Notes: generated by a model from the letters alone, not told the origin. A DNA stretch of 64,000 bases from Olleya sediminilitoris (GCF_016785945.1 NZ_JAEMEF010000007.1:94047-158046), one strand, 5' to 3'. Positions 8,467-17,719 are shown, numbered from the stretch's first letter. Numbers and translations: made by a program.

Positions 8467-9288
8467 ATGAATGAAACCCTTACAAGAGCACTTTCTGGAT
8501 TCTTATACGTAAGTCTACTAGTTGCATCACTTTTAAACCAACATGCGTTTTTCGTGTTGTTTTTTGTGTTTGGAACTGTATCCTTAATCGAGTTCTGTAA
8601 ACTGATTCAACTTAAAAGCATCGCGCCTTATATTATTTTTACAATCTTATATGGTGTCTTTGGCTATTGGCAATTTGTAATGAGATCTGATAAAGGGTTT
8701 GATGAAGCTGCACAGATATTACAAGTCATTACCATATTTGTACAATTAATTTTAATTAAAGATTTATTTTCAGAAAAGAAAATTCCTTTATTCAGTTCTA
8801 AAAGGTTTATTATAACAACTTTCTACCTGTCCAGTGGTTTTGTTTTTTTATTACTTATTGCAAATCATAATGGCTCATTTACTCCAGAGTACATTCTAGG
8901 ATCATTTATATTAGTTTGGGTAAATGATACATTTGCTTATTTAGTTGGAAAAAACTTTGGTAAACAAAAGCTTTTTCCAAGCATATCTCCAAAAAAGACG
9001 GTTGAAGGTTTTTTAGGCGGTTTATTTTTTGCAACTATTGCTAGTTATTTTATTTATATCTTTACAGAGACCTTAAGCTTTACTAATTGGCTGATTTTAA
9101 GCATAATTATTAGCGTTATTGGTACCTTAGGGGACTTAATAGAATCTAAATTTAAACGTCAAGCAAAAGTAAAAGACAGTGGTGTAATTATGCCAGGACA
9201 TGGTGGATTATTAGACCGTTTTGACAGCATGATATTTGCTGCTCCATTTATTTATTTATTTCTAAGAATTTTAAAATATGTTTCATAA
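8467..9288 (+). CDS. cdsA: Phosphatidate cytidylyltransferase
   Basis: 273 residues. Integral membrane enzyme that makes CDP-diacylglycerol from phosphatidate and CTP, the branch point of phospholipid synthesis. Several hydrophobic helices are visible. The CDS signature is complete near the C-terminus (IESKFKRQAKVKDSG, then MPGHGGLLDRFD, about residues 217-252), with the conserved KR, KD, HGG and DR-D residues. It overlaps psd by 11 bases, so translation is probably coupled. Confidence 0.96.
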   Translation: MNETLTRALSGFLYVSLLVASLLNQHAFFVLFFVFGTVSLIEFCKLIQLKSIAPYIIFTILYGVFGYWQFVMRSDKGFDEAAQILQVITIFVQLILIKDLFSEKKIPLFSSKRFIITTFYLSSGFVFLLLIANHNGSFTPEYILGSFILVWVNDTFAYLVGKNFGKQKLFPSISPKKTVEGFLGGLFFATIASYFIYIFTETLSFTNWLILSIIISVIGTLGDLIESKFKRQAKVKDSGVIMPGHGGLLDRFDSMIFAAPFIYLFLRILKYVS

Positions 9289-9928
9289 AGAAGGCTTTAA
9301 AATAATTGCAATTACATTTATGATTATTGCAATTTTGACTGTAATAATAGATCGTTTTGTATCTATACAATGGTTACAATACCTGTTGTTTTTTACACTA
9401 TTTATATTTTTAGTATTAATACTTCAATTTTTTAGAAACCCAAAACGACTAACTGTATTAAGCGACAGTACTGTTGTGTCTCCTGTAGACGGAAAAGTAG
9501 TTGTAATTGAAGAAGTTTTTGAACCAGAATATTTTAAAGACAAACGTTTACAAGTTAGTGTATTTATGTCACCAATAAATGTACACGTTACACGTTACCC
9601 AATTAGTGGTCAAGTTGCTTACAGTAAATACCATCCTGGAAAATACCTTGTAGCATGGCATCCTAAAGCTAGTACTGATAATGAACGTACAACCGTAGTT
9701 GTTGAAAACCAAGCTTATGGTAAAGTTTTATATAGACAAATAGCAGGAGCTTTGGCAAAACGAATTGTCAACTATGCAAAAGAAGGTGATACTGCTGCAC
9801 AAGGATCCGACTCTGGATTTATTAAATTTGGGTCAAGAGTAGATTTATATTTACCTTTAGGTACAAATATTAAGGTTGGTTTAAACCAGAAAGTTAAAGG
9901 AGGCGAAAGTATTATTGCCGAAATCTAG
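9278..9928 (+). CDS. psd: Phosphatidylserine decarboxylase proenzyme
   Basis: 216 residues, the short Psd type. It decarboxylates phosphatidylserine to phosphatidylethanolamine. Two hydrophobic stretches in the first 50 residues anchor it. The autocleavage site that yields the pyruvoyl cofactor is in GFIKFGSRVDLYLP, cleaving before the serine at about residue 186. The conserved FMSPINVHVTRYPISG segment precedes it. It overlaps cdsA and is followed after three bases by the acyl-CoA-binding gene. No phosphatidylserine synthase gene is in the window. Confidence 0.96.
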   Translation: MFHKEGFKIIAITFMIIAILTVIIDRFVSIQWLQYLLFFTLFIFLVLILQFFRNPKRLTVLSDSTVVSPVDGKVVVIEEVFEPEYFKDKRLQVSVFMSPINVHVTRYPISGQVAYSKYHPGKYLVAWHPKASTDNERTTVVVENQAYGKVLYRQIAGALAKRIVNYAKEGDTAAQGSDSGFIKFGSRVDLYLPLGTNIKVGLNQKVKGGESIIAEI

Positions 9929-9931
9929 ACT

Positions 9932-10198
9932 ATGACTACCGAAGAATTAGATATCATTTTTGATGAGGCTGTAGAGCGAATTAATGCGCATACGGAACCT
10001 TTTCCTGCCGATTTTTTACTTCGTTTGTATGCTTATTATAAAAAGGCTACAAACAACTATGAAAGACCTAGCAGTAAAAAGCCTATCATAAATGCTTTTA
10101 AAACCAATGCCTTATTTCAAATTAAAAATATTACACCTGACCAAGCTAAAGAAGCTTACATAGAATTGGTGAATAACTATTTTTTATACAGAAAATAA
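9932..10198 (+). CDS. Acyl-CoA-binding protein
   Basis: 88 residues, the usual ACBP size. The four-helix signature is visible: DEAVERINAHTEPFPADFLL, then the LYAYYKKAT ligand helix, then KPIINAFKTNALFQIKNITP and a final helix with AYIELV. The central W of animal ACBPs is not kept. It binds long-chain acyl-CoA in the cytosol. It sits three bases after psd in an operon for phospholipid synthesis, consistent with buffering acyl-CoA for that pathway. Operon end is the hairpin at 10264-10308. Confidence 0.85.
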   Translation: MTTEELDIIFDEAVERINAHTEPFPADFLLRLYAYYKKATNNYERPSSKKPIINAFKTNALFQIKNITPDQAKEAYIELVNNYFLYRK

Positions 10199-10263
10199 AT
10201 ATTAAAATAAATTTAATAGTATTCTGGACTAGTTTGAAAAGAATAAACTTTAATTACTATTAT

Positions 10264-10308
10264 TAAAAAAAGCAGTACATAAACTAAGTTTAAGTACTGC
10301 TTTTTTTT
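10264..10308. terminator. Bidirectional terminator between acyl-CoA-binding gene and phosphatase
   Basis: AGCAGTAC (10271-10278) pairs with GTACTGCT (10294-10301), with an A-run before and a T-run after. It serves the two convergent genes. Confidence 0.85.
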
Positions 10309-10334
10309 ATCTAAACGGTTTTAATTACCAGTAA

Positions 10335-11996
10335 TTATTTTTGTATTACAAATTCCAATGGTTTACCAGTCGCTCCATTTGGAAAACTAATTCCTAATAA
10401 AGCTGACATTGTTGGAGCAATATCTGGTATTGTAGTATGCTGTAAAGTACTTCCTTTTTGTATACCTTTACCATAAAACAATAATGGTACATGTGTATCA
10501 TAGTTTAAAGCAGAACCATGTGTAGATCCTGTTTTACTATAACTAATTACCGCTGGATCTAATACAAACAAAACATCACCAGAACGTTTTTGATTATAAC
10601 CTTTTTGTAATAAACTTTCAATTCCATTTGAAAATTCTGTATTACTCATACTTGTAGCTGTATACGCTTTGTTGATACTTGGGTAATCAATAACAGTATT
10701 TACAATTTCTTGTTGTACTTGAGCTAAATTCAACCCATAATCTTTAATCACTTTACGATCCAAAAACACTTGATTATTACTTATGTTTTTAATTAGCTTT
10801 TCTGCTTTATGATTAAAAATCATAGTTTCATTTAAACGATTTTTAAAATCATCTGTATCAAAATATCCTGCAGGAATTTTTACAGACTGTAAATAACTTG
10901 GTACTTCCACTGCTCCATGATCTGAAGATAAAAACAAGGTGTAATTACCTTGACCAACTTTATCGTCTAATGCAGTTAATAATCGCTCTATATCTTTATC
11001 CAATCTTAAATAGGTGTCTTGTACTTCTTTACTGTTAACTCCAAAATTATGACCAACATAATCTGTGCTAGAAAAACTAACTGTTAAGACATCTGTAAAA
11101 TCATCTTGACCTAATTGCTCTCCTGCAATTGCTGCAATAGCAAAATCTGCAACAATGCTGTTTCCGTAAGGTGTTGCTTTAATAATATCATACCCTCTAT
11201 TTTCTTTGCTTAAAGCTTTTAAGTCATAAGGAAACGTTGCTGTTTCTTTTCCTTTAAAACCACCTTCAAAGGTGTTAAAATCGCTTCCACTTTCTATGTA
11301 AGTATTTATATCATAAAGCGTATTCCATTCTTTCAAATAACTTTCTGCAACAGCATTATTATTAAAATCGTTAACCCAACTAGGTAATGCTTCTAAATAA
11401 TAAGTACTTGAAATAAAACGACCTTGGTCTGCACCATGAAACCAATAAGCAGCATTTGCAGTATGTCCAGCAGGTAAAATTGCACCTCTATCTTTTACAG
11501 AGATACCAATGGTTTTACCTTTCATTTGAGTAAATAATCTGTTTTGATCTGCAAAAGATGTTGTTTTTAATCTATGAGGAGACATTTGTCCAGCTTTGTG
11601 GCTTGTACCTACAGATTGTACAGTTGTATCTCCTGCACAATAAACGTAGCTGTCAGATACTTTATCATACCAATTATTAGATATTATACCATGCATTTTT
11701 GGTGTAGTACCACTGTATATTGACGCATGTCCAGGTCCTGTATAAGTTGGCACATAATTAAAATGGTTATTTTTACAATTAAACCCTTGAGTAATCAAGC
11801 GTTTAAAACCACCTTCGCCATATTTGTTATAAAATCTAGTTAAATAATCATAACGCATTTGGTCCACAACAATTCCAATTACAAGTTTTGGTTTTGAATG
11901 CATAACTGTCGTGTTATTATCTGAAGTCACCACAGTTTTTTGTGCCTTACAACTTAACAGAAAACAAATAAAAAATAGGGATACTATCGCTCTCAT
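10335..11996 (-). CDS. PafA-type alkaline phosphatase, lipoprotein
   Basis: 553 residues from the ATG at 11996. An upstream in-frame TTG at 12023 falls in a promoter element and is rejected. The N-terminus MRAIVSLFFICFLLSC is a lipoprotein signal with lipobox LLSC. The alkaline-phosphatase fold motifs are present: VVDQMRYDYL metal-ligand start, PTYTGPGHASIYSG holding the threonine nucleophile (about residue 86), STDYVGHNFG, SSDHGA and a late SGSTHGSALNYDTHVPLLFYG. This matches PafA-like phosphate-irrepressible monoesterases of flavobacteria. It should release phosphate from monoesters in the periplasm or at the outer membrane. Confidence 0.9.
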   Translation of the reverse strand: MRAIVSLFFICFLLSCKAQKTVVTSDNNTTVMHSKPKLVIGIVVDQMRYDYLTRFYNKYGEGGFKRLITQGFNCKNNHFNYVPTYTGPGHASIYSGTTPKMHGIISNNWYDKVSDSYVYCAGDTTVQSVGTSHKAGQMSPHRLKTTSFADQNRLFTQMKGKTIGISVKDRGAILPAGHTANAAYWFHGADQGRFISSTYYLEALPSWVNDFNNNAVAESYLKEWNTLYDINTYIESGSDFNTFEGGFKGKETATFPYDLKALSKENRGYDIIKATPYGNSIVADFAIAAIAGEQLGQDDFTDVLTVSFSSTDYVGHNFGVNSKEVQDTYLRLDKDIERLLTALDDKVGQGNYTLFLSSDHGAVEVPSYLQSVKIPAGYFDTDDFKNRLNETMIFNHKAEKLIKNISNNQVFLDRKVIKDYGLNLAQVQQEIVNTVIDYPSINKAYTATSMSNTEFSNGIESLLQKGYNQKRSGDVLFVLDPAVISYSKTGSTHGSALNYDTHVPLLFYGKGIQKGSTLQHTTIPDIAPTMSALLGISFPNGATGKPLEFVIQK

Positions 11997-12020
11997 GGTA
12001 TTAAATTTAATTTTGAACGC

Positions 12021-12028
12021 CAAAAATA
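12021..12028 (-). promoter_or_regulatory. Candidate -7 element of the phosphatase gene
   Basis: On the minus strand TATTTTTG matches TAnnTTTG and lies 25 bases before the ATG at 11996. It supports 11996 as the real start, because the alternative TTG start lies inside this element. No -33 TTG was seen. Confidence 0.45.
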
Positions 12029-12106
12029 CAGCTTTTAAAACATCTAATTTGAAATTAAGGTTAAATACATATTAGAATTTTATATTTTAGCGGTAACAAA
12101 TAAAGC

Positions 12107-12847
12107 ATGAATTACCTACACTATATTGGGACTTACTTTTTAATGGTTGTCGAAATGTTTCGAAAACCAACAAAGTGGTCCGTAATGAAAAAATTAATCC
12201 TAAAAGATGTCGACGATTTAATTATTGGCTCATTAGGTATTGTTGCATTTATCTCGTTTTTTGTTGGTGGTGTTGTAACCATACAAACTGCCTTAAATAT
12301 TGACAATCCATTAATACCAAAAAACTTAGTTGGTTTTGCAACAAGACAATCAATTGTACTAGAATTTGCACCTACATTTATGTCCATAATTATGGCTGGA
12401 AAAGTAGGTAGTTTTATTACATCAAGCATTGGTACAATGCGAGTTACAGAACAAATTGATGCTTTAGAAGTTATGGGTATTAATAGTTTAAACTACTTAG
12501 TGTTTCCTAAATTTATAGCACTAACCTTGTATCCTTTTGTAATATCAATTTCAATGTTTTTAGGTATTATGGGTGGATTAGCTGCTTGTGTTTATGGTGG
12601 ATATGCCACAATGCCAGATTACATTGAAGGTATACAGTTAGACTTTAAGCCTTTTCATATGGCCTATGCATTTATAAAAACATTAATTTTTGCTTTCATT
12701 TTAGCAACTATCCCATCTTATCATGGTTATTACATGAAAGGTGGTGCACTTGAAGTTGGTAAGGCTAGTACAACATCGTTTGTTTGGACTAGTGTCGTTA
12801 TCATTCTTTTAAACTATATATTAACGCAACTACTTTTAAGTCAATGA
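12107..12847 (+). CDS. mlaE: MlaE-family ABC lipid transporter permease
   Basis: 246 residues. Five to six membrane helices with the MlaE signature: FVGGVVTIQTALN, the ATRQSIVLEFAPTFMSIIMAGKVGS segment broken across the family motif, and the EQIDALEVMGIN coupling motif. It forms the inner-membrane permease of a glycerophospholipid (outer-membrane lipid asymmetry) or related transporter. The stop overlaps the ATPase start by four bases, so the pair is translationally coupled. No MCE-domain gene is next to it here, so the substrate-binding partner must be elsewhere. Confidence 0.9.
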   Translation: MNYLHYIGTYFLMVVEMFRKPTKWSVMKKLILKDVDDLIIGSLGIVAFISFFVGGVVTIQTALNIDNPLIPKNLVGFATRQSIVLEFAPTFMSIIMAGKVGSFITSSIGTMRVTEQIDALEVMGINSLNYLVFPKFIALTLYPFVISISMFLGIMGGLAACVYGGYATMPDYIEGIQLDFKPFHMAYAFIKTLIFAFILATIPSYHGYYMKGGALEVGKASTTSFVWTSVVIILLNYILTQLLLSQ

Positions 12848-13611
12848 TAGAAGTTAAAAACTTAAACAAATCGTTTGGAGATGCTCATATTTTAAAAGGA
12901 GTTACTACTACTTTTGAAAAAGGAAAAACCAACCTTATCATCGGACAAAGTGGTTCTGGTAAAACTGTATTTTTAAAATGTTTACTAGGATTATTTGACT
13001 ATGAAGAAGGAAGTATTGCTTATGATGGGAAAATTTTTTCTAAACTAAGTGAAGACGAAAAACGATTGATTAGAGCAGATATTGGAATGGTTTTTCAAGG
13101 AAGTGCCTTGTTTGACTCAATGACCATTGCAGAAAATGTAATGTTTCCGTTAAAAATGTTTACTTCTCAAAGTAAAAGTGAAATGGAAGATCGTGTAAAC
13201 TTTGTTTTACAACGTGTCAACTTAGAAAACGCACACCATAAAAAACCTAGTGAAGCTTCTGGAGGAATGCAAAAACGTGTTGCTATTGCACGCGCAATAG
13301 TAAACAAACCTAAGTATTTATTTTGTGACGAACCTAACTCTGGTTTAGACCCAAAAACTTCTATTGTTATAGATAATTTAATTAAAGAAATAACCGAAGA
13401 GTACCAAATAACAACGGTAATAAACTCGCATGATATGAATTCGGTTATGCAAATTGGAGAGAAAATTATTTTTCTTAAAAATGGTTTAAAGGAATGGGAA
13501 GGTTCTAGATATGATATTTTTAAGACAGATAATGAAGCTGTAACAGACTTTGTTTATTCTTCTGAATTATTTAAAAAAGTACGTCAAATGTACTTGGAAG
13601 AACGTAGTTAA
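12844..13611 (+). CDS. mlaF: MlaF-family ABC transporter ATPase
   Basis: 255 residues. Walker A GQSGSGKT (about residues 34-41), Q-loop in MVFQGSALFDSMT, ABC signature ASGGMQKR (about 139), Walker B FCDEPNSGLDP and H-loop NSHDM are all present. The SGLDP form with a SGG-M signature is typical of MlaF/Ttg2A ATPases. It powers the permease encoded directly upstream. A weak hairpin follows at 13661-13697. Confidence 0.93.
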   Translation: MIEVKNLNKSFGDAHILKGVTTTFEKGKTNLIIGQSGSGKTVFLKCLLGLFDYEEGSIAYDGKIFSKLSEDEKRLIRADIGMVFQGSALFDSMTIAENVMFPLKMFTSQSKSEMEDRVNFVLQRVNLENAHHKKPSEASGGMQKRVAIARAIVNKPKYLFCDEPNSGLDPKTSIVIDNLIKEITEEYQITTVINSHDMNSVMQIGEKIIFLKNGLKEWEGSRYDIFKTDNEAVTDFVYSSELFKKVRQMYLEERS

Positions 13612-13660
13612 TATCTATTTAATGACTTTAATTGTCGTTTAGGTTACACCATAAAACTAT

Positions 13661-13697
13661 AAAGAATTTACAATCGCATAATGATTATAAATTCTTT
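13661..13697. terminator. Possible terminator between mlaF and the DUF389 gene
   Basis: AAAGAATTTA (13661-13670) pairs with TAAATTCTTT (13688-13697) around a 17-base loop. The stem is AT-only and the T-tract poor, so the call is weak. Confidence 0.4.
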
Positions 13698-13731
13698 ATT
13701 AAAATTTGTATCAATAAATATTTACTATAAT

Positions 13732-15210
13732 TTATTTAACTTGATTCACGACTAAAGTATCTAACTTAAGTTTAAGCTTTAACCAACGATATAGCTTATC
13801 TCTTTCTTTTGAAATTTGACTAGCGTTAACTAAACTATCATTCCATTTTACATTAAACACTGCTAGTGTATCTATCTTTTTGAAGTTAGAATTTACAACG
13901 CTAGCATAAGATAAAGATTTAATGTTTTCGTAATTGATATTAACCTCTTTAGTTAACTCTTCAAAAGGCACATAACCACGTTCAAGTTTTGATAATTCTC
14001 TAACCTTGTCTTCCAAGAATGTGATTTTTTGTTGCTGACTCATTAGATCTAAAGAATCTCTGGTACGCAGCTCTTCCATATATTCAAGGTTATTAATCTG
14101 TCTGTTTTTAGACTGATTAATCAATAATTTTGAACTTTTTAAATATGAATATTCCTGTAAACGATTTTCTAAAAAATGTATCATATCATCAGAAATAACA
14201 TCTGTTCCAAATGTTGTTAACTCGATATTAGATTCGCCATTAGGCGTATAATTTGGAGTCGCGTATTTTTGTATATAACTAGCGTTTGGTAATGACTTAA
14301 GTTCATTATTAATAAAGTCTTTAGCATCTACTTTAAACTGGCTTTCTCTTAACACATTTAAAAAAGTAAACATAGCAGGTATCATAACTACTATTGCTAT
14401 CAATGATGCAATTCGTGCTGTACGCTTACGTTTAGCTGAATTAGCATATTTAAGCATTGGAAAACGCAATATTTTAAGTACTAAAAAAGTTGCTAAAGCT
14501 ATAAAAATGGTATTAATTGTAAACAAATACATAGCTTGACCGAAATACACCCAATTACCTTTTGCTAATCCATAACCTGCTGTACACAATGGTGGCATTA
14601 ATGCTGTAGCAATTGCTACACCAAAAATTACTGAAGCAATAGTACCACGTTTGGTACGTGCAATAATTAAGGCCAATCCACCAAAAAAAGCAATTAACAC
14701 ATCTCGAATATCTGGTTGTACACGTCCTAAAAGCTCTGAAGTATCTTCGCTTAAAGGAAAAAACCTAAAAAACAAAAAGGCTGTTAATAAACTTAGCACA
14801 ATCATTATAGCTAAGTTGACTAATGATCGTTTTAATGTATCAATATCGTTTATTGCAATAGATAATCCAACACCAAGTATTGGTCCCATTAACGGAGAAA
14901 TTAACATGGCTCCAATAACAACTGCTGTACTATTTGCATTTAAACCAATAGAAGCCACAAAAATAGAACATATCAAAATCCATGCAGTTGCACCTTTAAA
15001 TGGTATATCTGCTTTTATCGCTTCAATAGTCGCATCACGATCTGTATCCTCTCTAAAATCTAACAGTTCTTGTAAAAAGGTTTTTATACTTTTAAATAAC
15101 CCTTTTGCATCTTTTTTAACTGCTTGCTTTTTTTGGTCAACAGCTTCTTTTTGTTTCTCTTCATCAGAGAAATCAAATTTATTTTCTTTTGGCTTGTTGT
15201 TTTCTTCCAT
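13732..15210 (-). CDS. DUF389 (TIGR00341-type) membrane protein
   Basis: 492 residues. A charged N-terminus (about 65 residues) precedes a block of about six membrane helices with the DUF389 hallmarks: NSTAVVIGAMLISPLMGPIL, IARTKRGT and GVAIATALMPPLCTAGYGLA. The C-terminal 230 residues are soluble, with a coiled-coil-like stretch near LMSQQQKITFLEDKVREL and small beta elements. Biochemical role is unknown; the conserved polar/proline helices suggest a transporter-like function. It is ten bases downstream of the mannose-1-phosphate guanylyltransferase gene on the same strand and likely co-transcribed. Confidence 0.85.
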   Translation of the reverse strand: MEENNKPKENKFDFSDEEKQKEAVDQKKQAVKKDAKGLFKSIKTFLQELLDFREDTDRDATIEAIKADIPFKGATAWILICSIFVASIGLNANSTAVVIGAMLISPLMGPILGVGLSIAINDIDTLKRSLVNLAIMIVLSLLTAFLFFRFFPLSEDTSELLGRVQPDIRDVLIAFFGGLALIIARTKRGTIASVIFGVAIATALMPPLCTAGYGLAKGNWVYFGQAMYLFTINTIFIALATFLVLKILRFPMLKYANSAKRKRTARIASLIAIVVMIPAMFTFLNVLRESQFKVDAKDFINNELKSLPNASYIQKYATPNYTPNGESNIELTTFGTDVISDDMIHFLENRLQEYSYLKSSKLLINQSKNRQINNLEYMEELRTRDSLDLMSQQQKITFLEDKVRELSKLERGYVPFEELTKEVNINYENIKSLSYASVVNSNFKKIDTLAVFNVKWNDSLVNASQISKERDKLYRWLKLKLKLDTLVVNQVK

Positions 15211-15220
15211 GTTTTAAAAC

Positions 15221-16303
15221 CTATCCATAATGTTCTCCATATTGGTCTTTAACCTTTTGAAGGACTTTTTTAATATCTTGTTCTTTAGACTTTGGAAAGA
15301 TAAGTAAAACTTCGTCTTTATCAACAATTATATAATCTTGCAATCCATCAACCACCACCACTTTATCAGATTTAGTACGTATCATGTTTCCAGACGCATC
15401 TTCTGTTAAAGTTTTTGCATTAACAACAGCATTATTGTCATTATCTTTATCTAATTTATCATACAAACTTCCCCAAGTACCTAAGTCATTCCAATCAAAA
15501 GTTGCTGGTATTACGTATACGTTTGTTGAAGATTCCATAATAGCATAATCTACTGAGATGTTTTCCGCTTTAGCGTAATTATCTCTTATAAAATCGTCTT
15601 CAAACTCTGTATTATAAGTTGACAAACCGTTTTTAAACAGCTCAAATAATTCTGGTTGTTTATCTTGAAATGCTTTTACTACACTGGTTGCACTCCACAT
15701 AAATATTCCTGCATTCCATAAAAAGTTTCCTTGATCTAAAAATTGCTTAGCGGTTTCATAATCTGGCTTTTCGCGAAACTGAACCACGTCGCTAATATTT
15801 TCAGCGGAAGCGTTACCACACTCGATATAACCATATCCTGTATTTGGAAACGTTGGCTTGATCCCTAAGGTTATTAAGGCATCATTATCTTGACAATACT
15901 CAAACGCTTGTTTTACGTTTTCAGTAAATGCACTTTCGTCCTCAATCCAATGGTCACTTGGTGCAACAATCATGACTGCGTCAGGATTTTCTTTTTGTAT
16001 TTTAAGACTTGCGTATAAGATACAAGGTGCTGTATTACGCATTGCTGGCTCTAAAACCACTTGACGTTGCTTAACTTCTGGAAGTTGCTCCAAGACTAAG
16101 TCATTGTACTTCTCGTTGGTTAAAATAAAAATGTTTTCTTTAGGAATTAAGGTACTTAAACGACTAAACGTTTTTTGAATTAAAGTATCTCCAGTACCTA
16201 ACATATCATGAAATTGCTTAGGAAACTCAGATGTACTTACTGGCCAAAATCTAGAGCCTACTCCTCCAGCCATTAAAATGGCATAATAATTTTTATTTTG
16301 CAT
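15221..16303 (-). CDS. manC: Mannose-1-phosphate guanylyltransferase
   Basis: 360 residues, catalytic domain only (no fused isomerase). It makes GDP-mannose from mannose-1-phosphate and GTP for surface polysaccharides. The nucleotidyltransferase signature LMAGGVGSRFWPVSTSEFPK lies at residues 10-29. MIVAPSDHWI is the metal-binding region, and GYGYIECG and FREKPD are present as in the family. Two copies of a short GC-containing palindrome (15561-15578 and 15798-15815) lie in frame inside this gene and encode the AKAEN and ASAEN segments. Confidence 0.92.
   Translation of the reverse strand: MQNKNYYAILMAGGVGSRFWPVSTSEFPKQFHDMLGTGDTLIQKTFSRLSTLIPKENIFILTNEKYNDLVLEQLPEVKQRQVVLEPAMRNTAPCILYASLKIQKENPDAVMIVAPSDHWIEDESAFTENVKQAFEYCQDNDALITLGIKPTFPNTGYGYIECGNASAENISDVVQFREKPDYETAKQFLDQGNFLWNAGIFMWSATSVVKAFQDKQPELFELFKNGLSTYNTEFEDDFIRDNYAKAENISVDYAIMESSTNVYVIPATFDWNDLGTWGSLYDKLDKDNDNNAVVNAKTLTEDASGNMIRTKSDKVVVVDGLQDYIIVDKDEVLLIFPKSKEQDIKKVLQKVKDQYGEHYG
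15561..15578 (-). repeat. In-frame palindromic motif copy 1 (manC)
   Basis: TTTTCCGCTTTAGCGTAA on the plus strand. On the coding strand it reads as codons for Y-A-K-A-E-N. It is one of five related copies in the window (15561, 15798, 30421, 35929, 53245). Confidence 0.5.
15798..15815 (-). repeat. In-frame palindromic motif copy 2 (manC)
   Basis: TTTTCAGCGGAAGCGTTA on the plus strand; coding-strand codons N-A-S-A-E-N. Same orientation and reading frame as copies 1, 3 and 5. Confidence 0.5.
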
Positions 16304-16326
16304 GTCTTGGTGTATTATGTGTATTT

Positions 16327-16926
16327 TTAATTATTGATTATATCTACTTCTGCATTGGCATTAAACAAATAAACTTTACCTGTTTTAACCTCAACACACT
16401 CATGACGAGTACGTCGCTTTACTCCTTTTTTAAACACACGACCATTGTGTATTTTAAAGGTTTGATGCAAAGGTACTTCAAATATAAAACTTTTATTATT
16501 TGGAGCGTCCAATTGTTTTAAAGCTAAGGCGAGTTGCACATCTGTATCGCTAGATGCCTTTGGGTTTTTAAAGTGTTTTGCTAAATGCGGAAGCAAGTTG
16601 TCTGGGAAAACATCAGGATTTATAAAAGGTAACATTAAATGCTGAAAGGTACGCTTCCACTCTGCTCCATGAGGTTTAATATGTCGTCCAAATTTAGAAA
16701 AAGCTTCTAAATGTGCTATTTCATGAATTAAAGTAATTAAAAAACGATACTTATTTAAATTTCCATTAACAGTAATTTGATGTTTCCCATTTGGTAATCT
16801 TCTATAATCGCCATGTCTCGTTTTACGTTCTTTTTTAACTTTTACTACCAAATGGTCATGTGCTAAAAGTTGTAAAACTTTTGGAACTGCTGCTTCTGGA
16901 ATGTAGTGAGAAATGGTGTTTTGCAT
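16327..16926 (-). CDS. SprT-like zinc metalloprotease-domain protein
   Basis: 199 residues from the ATG at 16926. A longer reading from a TTG at 17010 is possible but adds a poorly conserved tail. The SprT-like zinc motif HEIAHLEAFSKFGRHIKPHG lies at about residues 62-81, giving an HExxH with a downstream histidine, followed by EWKRTFQHLM. SprT-like domains resemble Spartan proteases, and the bacterial role is not settled. It lies 23 bases upstream of manC on the same strand. Confidence 0.8.
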   Translation of the reverse strand: MQNTISHYIPEAAVPKVLQLLAHDHLVVKVKKERKTRHGDYRRLPNGKHQITVNGNLNKYRFLITLIHEIAHLEAFSKFGRHIKPHGAEWKRTFQHLMLPFINPDVFPDNLLPHLAKHFKNPKASSDTDVQLALALKQLDAPNNKSFIFEVPLHQTFKIHNGRVFKKGVKRRTRHECVEVKTGKVYLFNANAEVDIINN

Positions 16927-17051
16927 TTCAACAAAAATAATGGATTTATGTAAAATGAAATAATATTGACTATTGATTTTTAAATCTAAAAACGAGTCAC
17001 CAATTAACAATACTTTATAAAAAGTATTTTTTGAATGTTGTATATTTAGCT

Positions 17052-17597
17052 ATGAAAGACTTAATACTAATAGCGACTATATTTATGACCTCAGCAACTG
17101 GATTAACAATAGATTTTGGAAAAGATAAAACTGGAGCATCTTGGCGAATAGTTAATGATGGAGTAATGGGTGGATTATCTACCTCTGAAATAAATCTAAA
17201 AGATGACAGCCTATTGTTTACAGGAAATGTTAGCCTTGAAAACAATGGTGGTTTTGCTAGTGTACGCACTTTAATAGACGAAGGTGCTTTAAACAATTGT
17301 AAAATCATGATAATCCGCTACAAGAGTGATAATACCAATCGTAATTTTGGATTGTCTTTAAAAAGTAGTCAACAATATTACATACCTTATTACAAACATA
17401 TTTTTAGTCCAAAAACTAAAGATTGGGAAACCATTGAAGTACCATTATCCGAATTTAAACATTATAAAATTAGTGAGATAATTGGCAACAATATGCCTGC
17501 TGAGGATTTAAAAGACGTTTTTAATATTGCTTTAATTATTAGCGATAAAAAAGAAGGTGAATTTAACATTGAAATTGATTATATCAAGTTTATATAA
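17052..17597 (+). CDS. CIA30-family (complex I intermediate-associated-like) protein
   Basis: 181 residues from the ATG at 17052; the TTG at 17031 only adds residues before the signal sequence. The first 17 residues (MKDLILIATIFMTSATG) look like a signal peptide. The rest has the CIA30 jelly-roll pattern: WRIVNDGVMGGLSTSEI near the start, FTGNVSLENNGGFASVRT, then IPLSEF-type and IALIISDKKEGEFNIEIDYI at the end. In bacteria CIA30 domains are carbohydrate-binding-like modules of unknown role. The last 82 bases occur again at 20194-20274 beyond the amylase gene. Confidence 0.8.
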   Translation: MKDLILIATIFMTSATGLTIDFGKDKTGASWRIVNDGVMGGLSTSEINLKDDSLLFTGNVSLENNGGFASVRTLIDEGALNNCKIMIIRYKSDNTNRNFGLSLKSSQQYYIPYYKHIFSPKTKDWETIEVPLSEFKHYKISEIIGNNMPAEDLKDVFNIALIISDKKEGEFNIEIDYIKFI

Positions 17598-17608
17598 ATA
17601 TCATTTTG

Positions 17609-17632
17609 CTAAAAGGTAAAACCAACCGAAAT
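17609..17632 (-). pseudogene. Remnant of an outer-membrane barrel gene 3' end
   Basis: On the minus strand these 24 bases read I-S-V-G-F-T-F-stop. This parallels the S-V-G-F-A-F-stop end of the intact barrel gene at 20329, and 18 of 24 bases agree. It sits just after the CIA30 stop, exactly as the intact barrel gene end sits after the CIA30 fragment at 20194-20274. It is short, so chance is not excluded. Confidence 0.4.
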
Positions 17633-17636
17633 TTAT

Positions 17637-17650
17637 AAAAAAAAAAAAAA
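17637..17650. repeat. 14-base adenine homopolymer
   Basis: A run of 14 A on the plus strand in the gap between the CIA30 gene and the amylase terminator. It is the longest single-base run noticed in the window and non-coding. Confidence 0.9.
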
Positions 17651-17689
17651 TGAATCTCAGTTTATAAAATTTATACTATTTAAGTGATA

Positions 17690-17719
17690 ACAAAAAGAGC
17701 TACCTTTTAGGTAGCTCTT
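17690..17719 (-). terminator. Terminator of the amylase gene
   Basis: AAGAGCTACC (17695-17704) pairs perfectly with GGTAGCTCTT (17710-17719), loop TTTTA, with a T-run on the minus strand after the stem. It lies 24 bases past the amylase stop. Confidence 0.85.
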
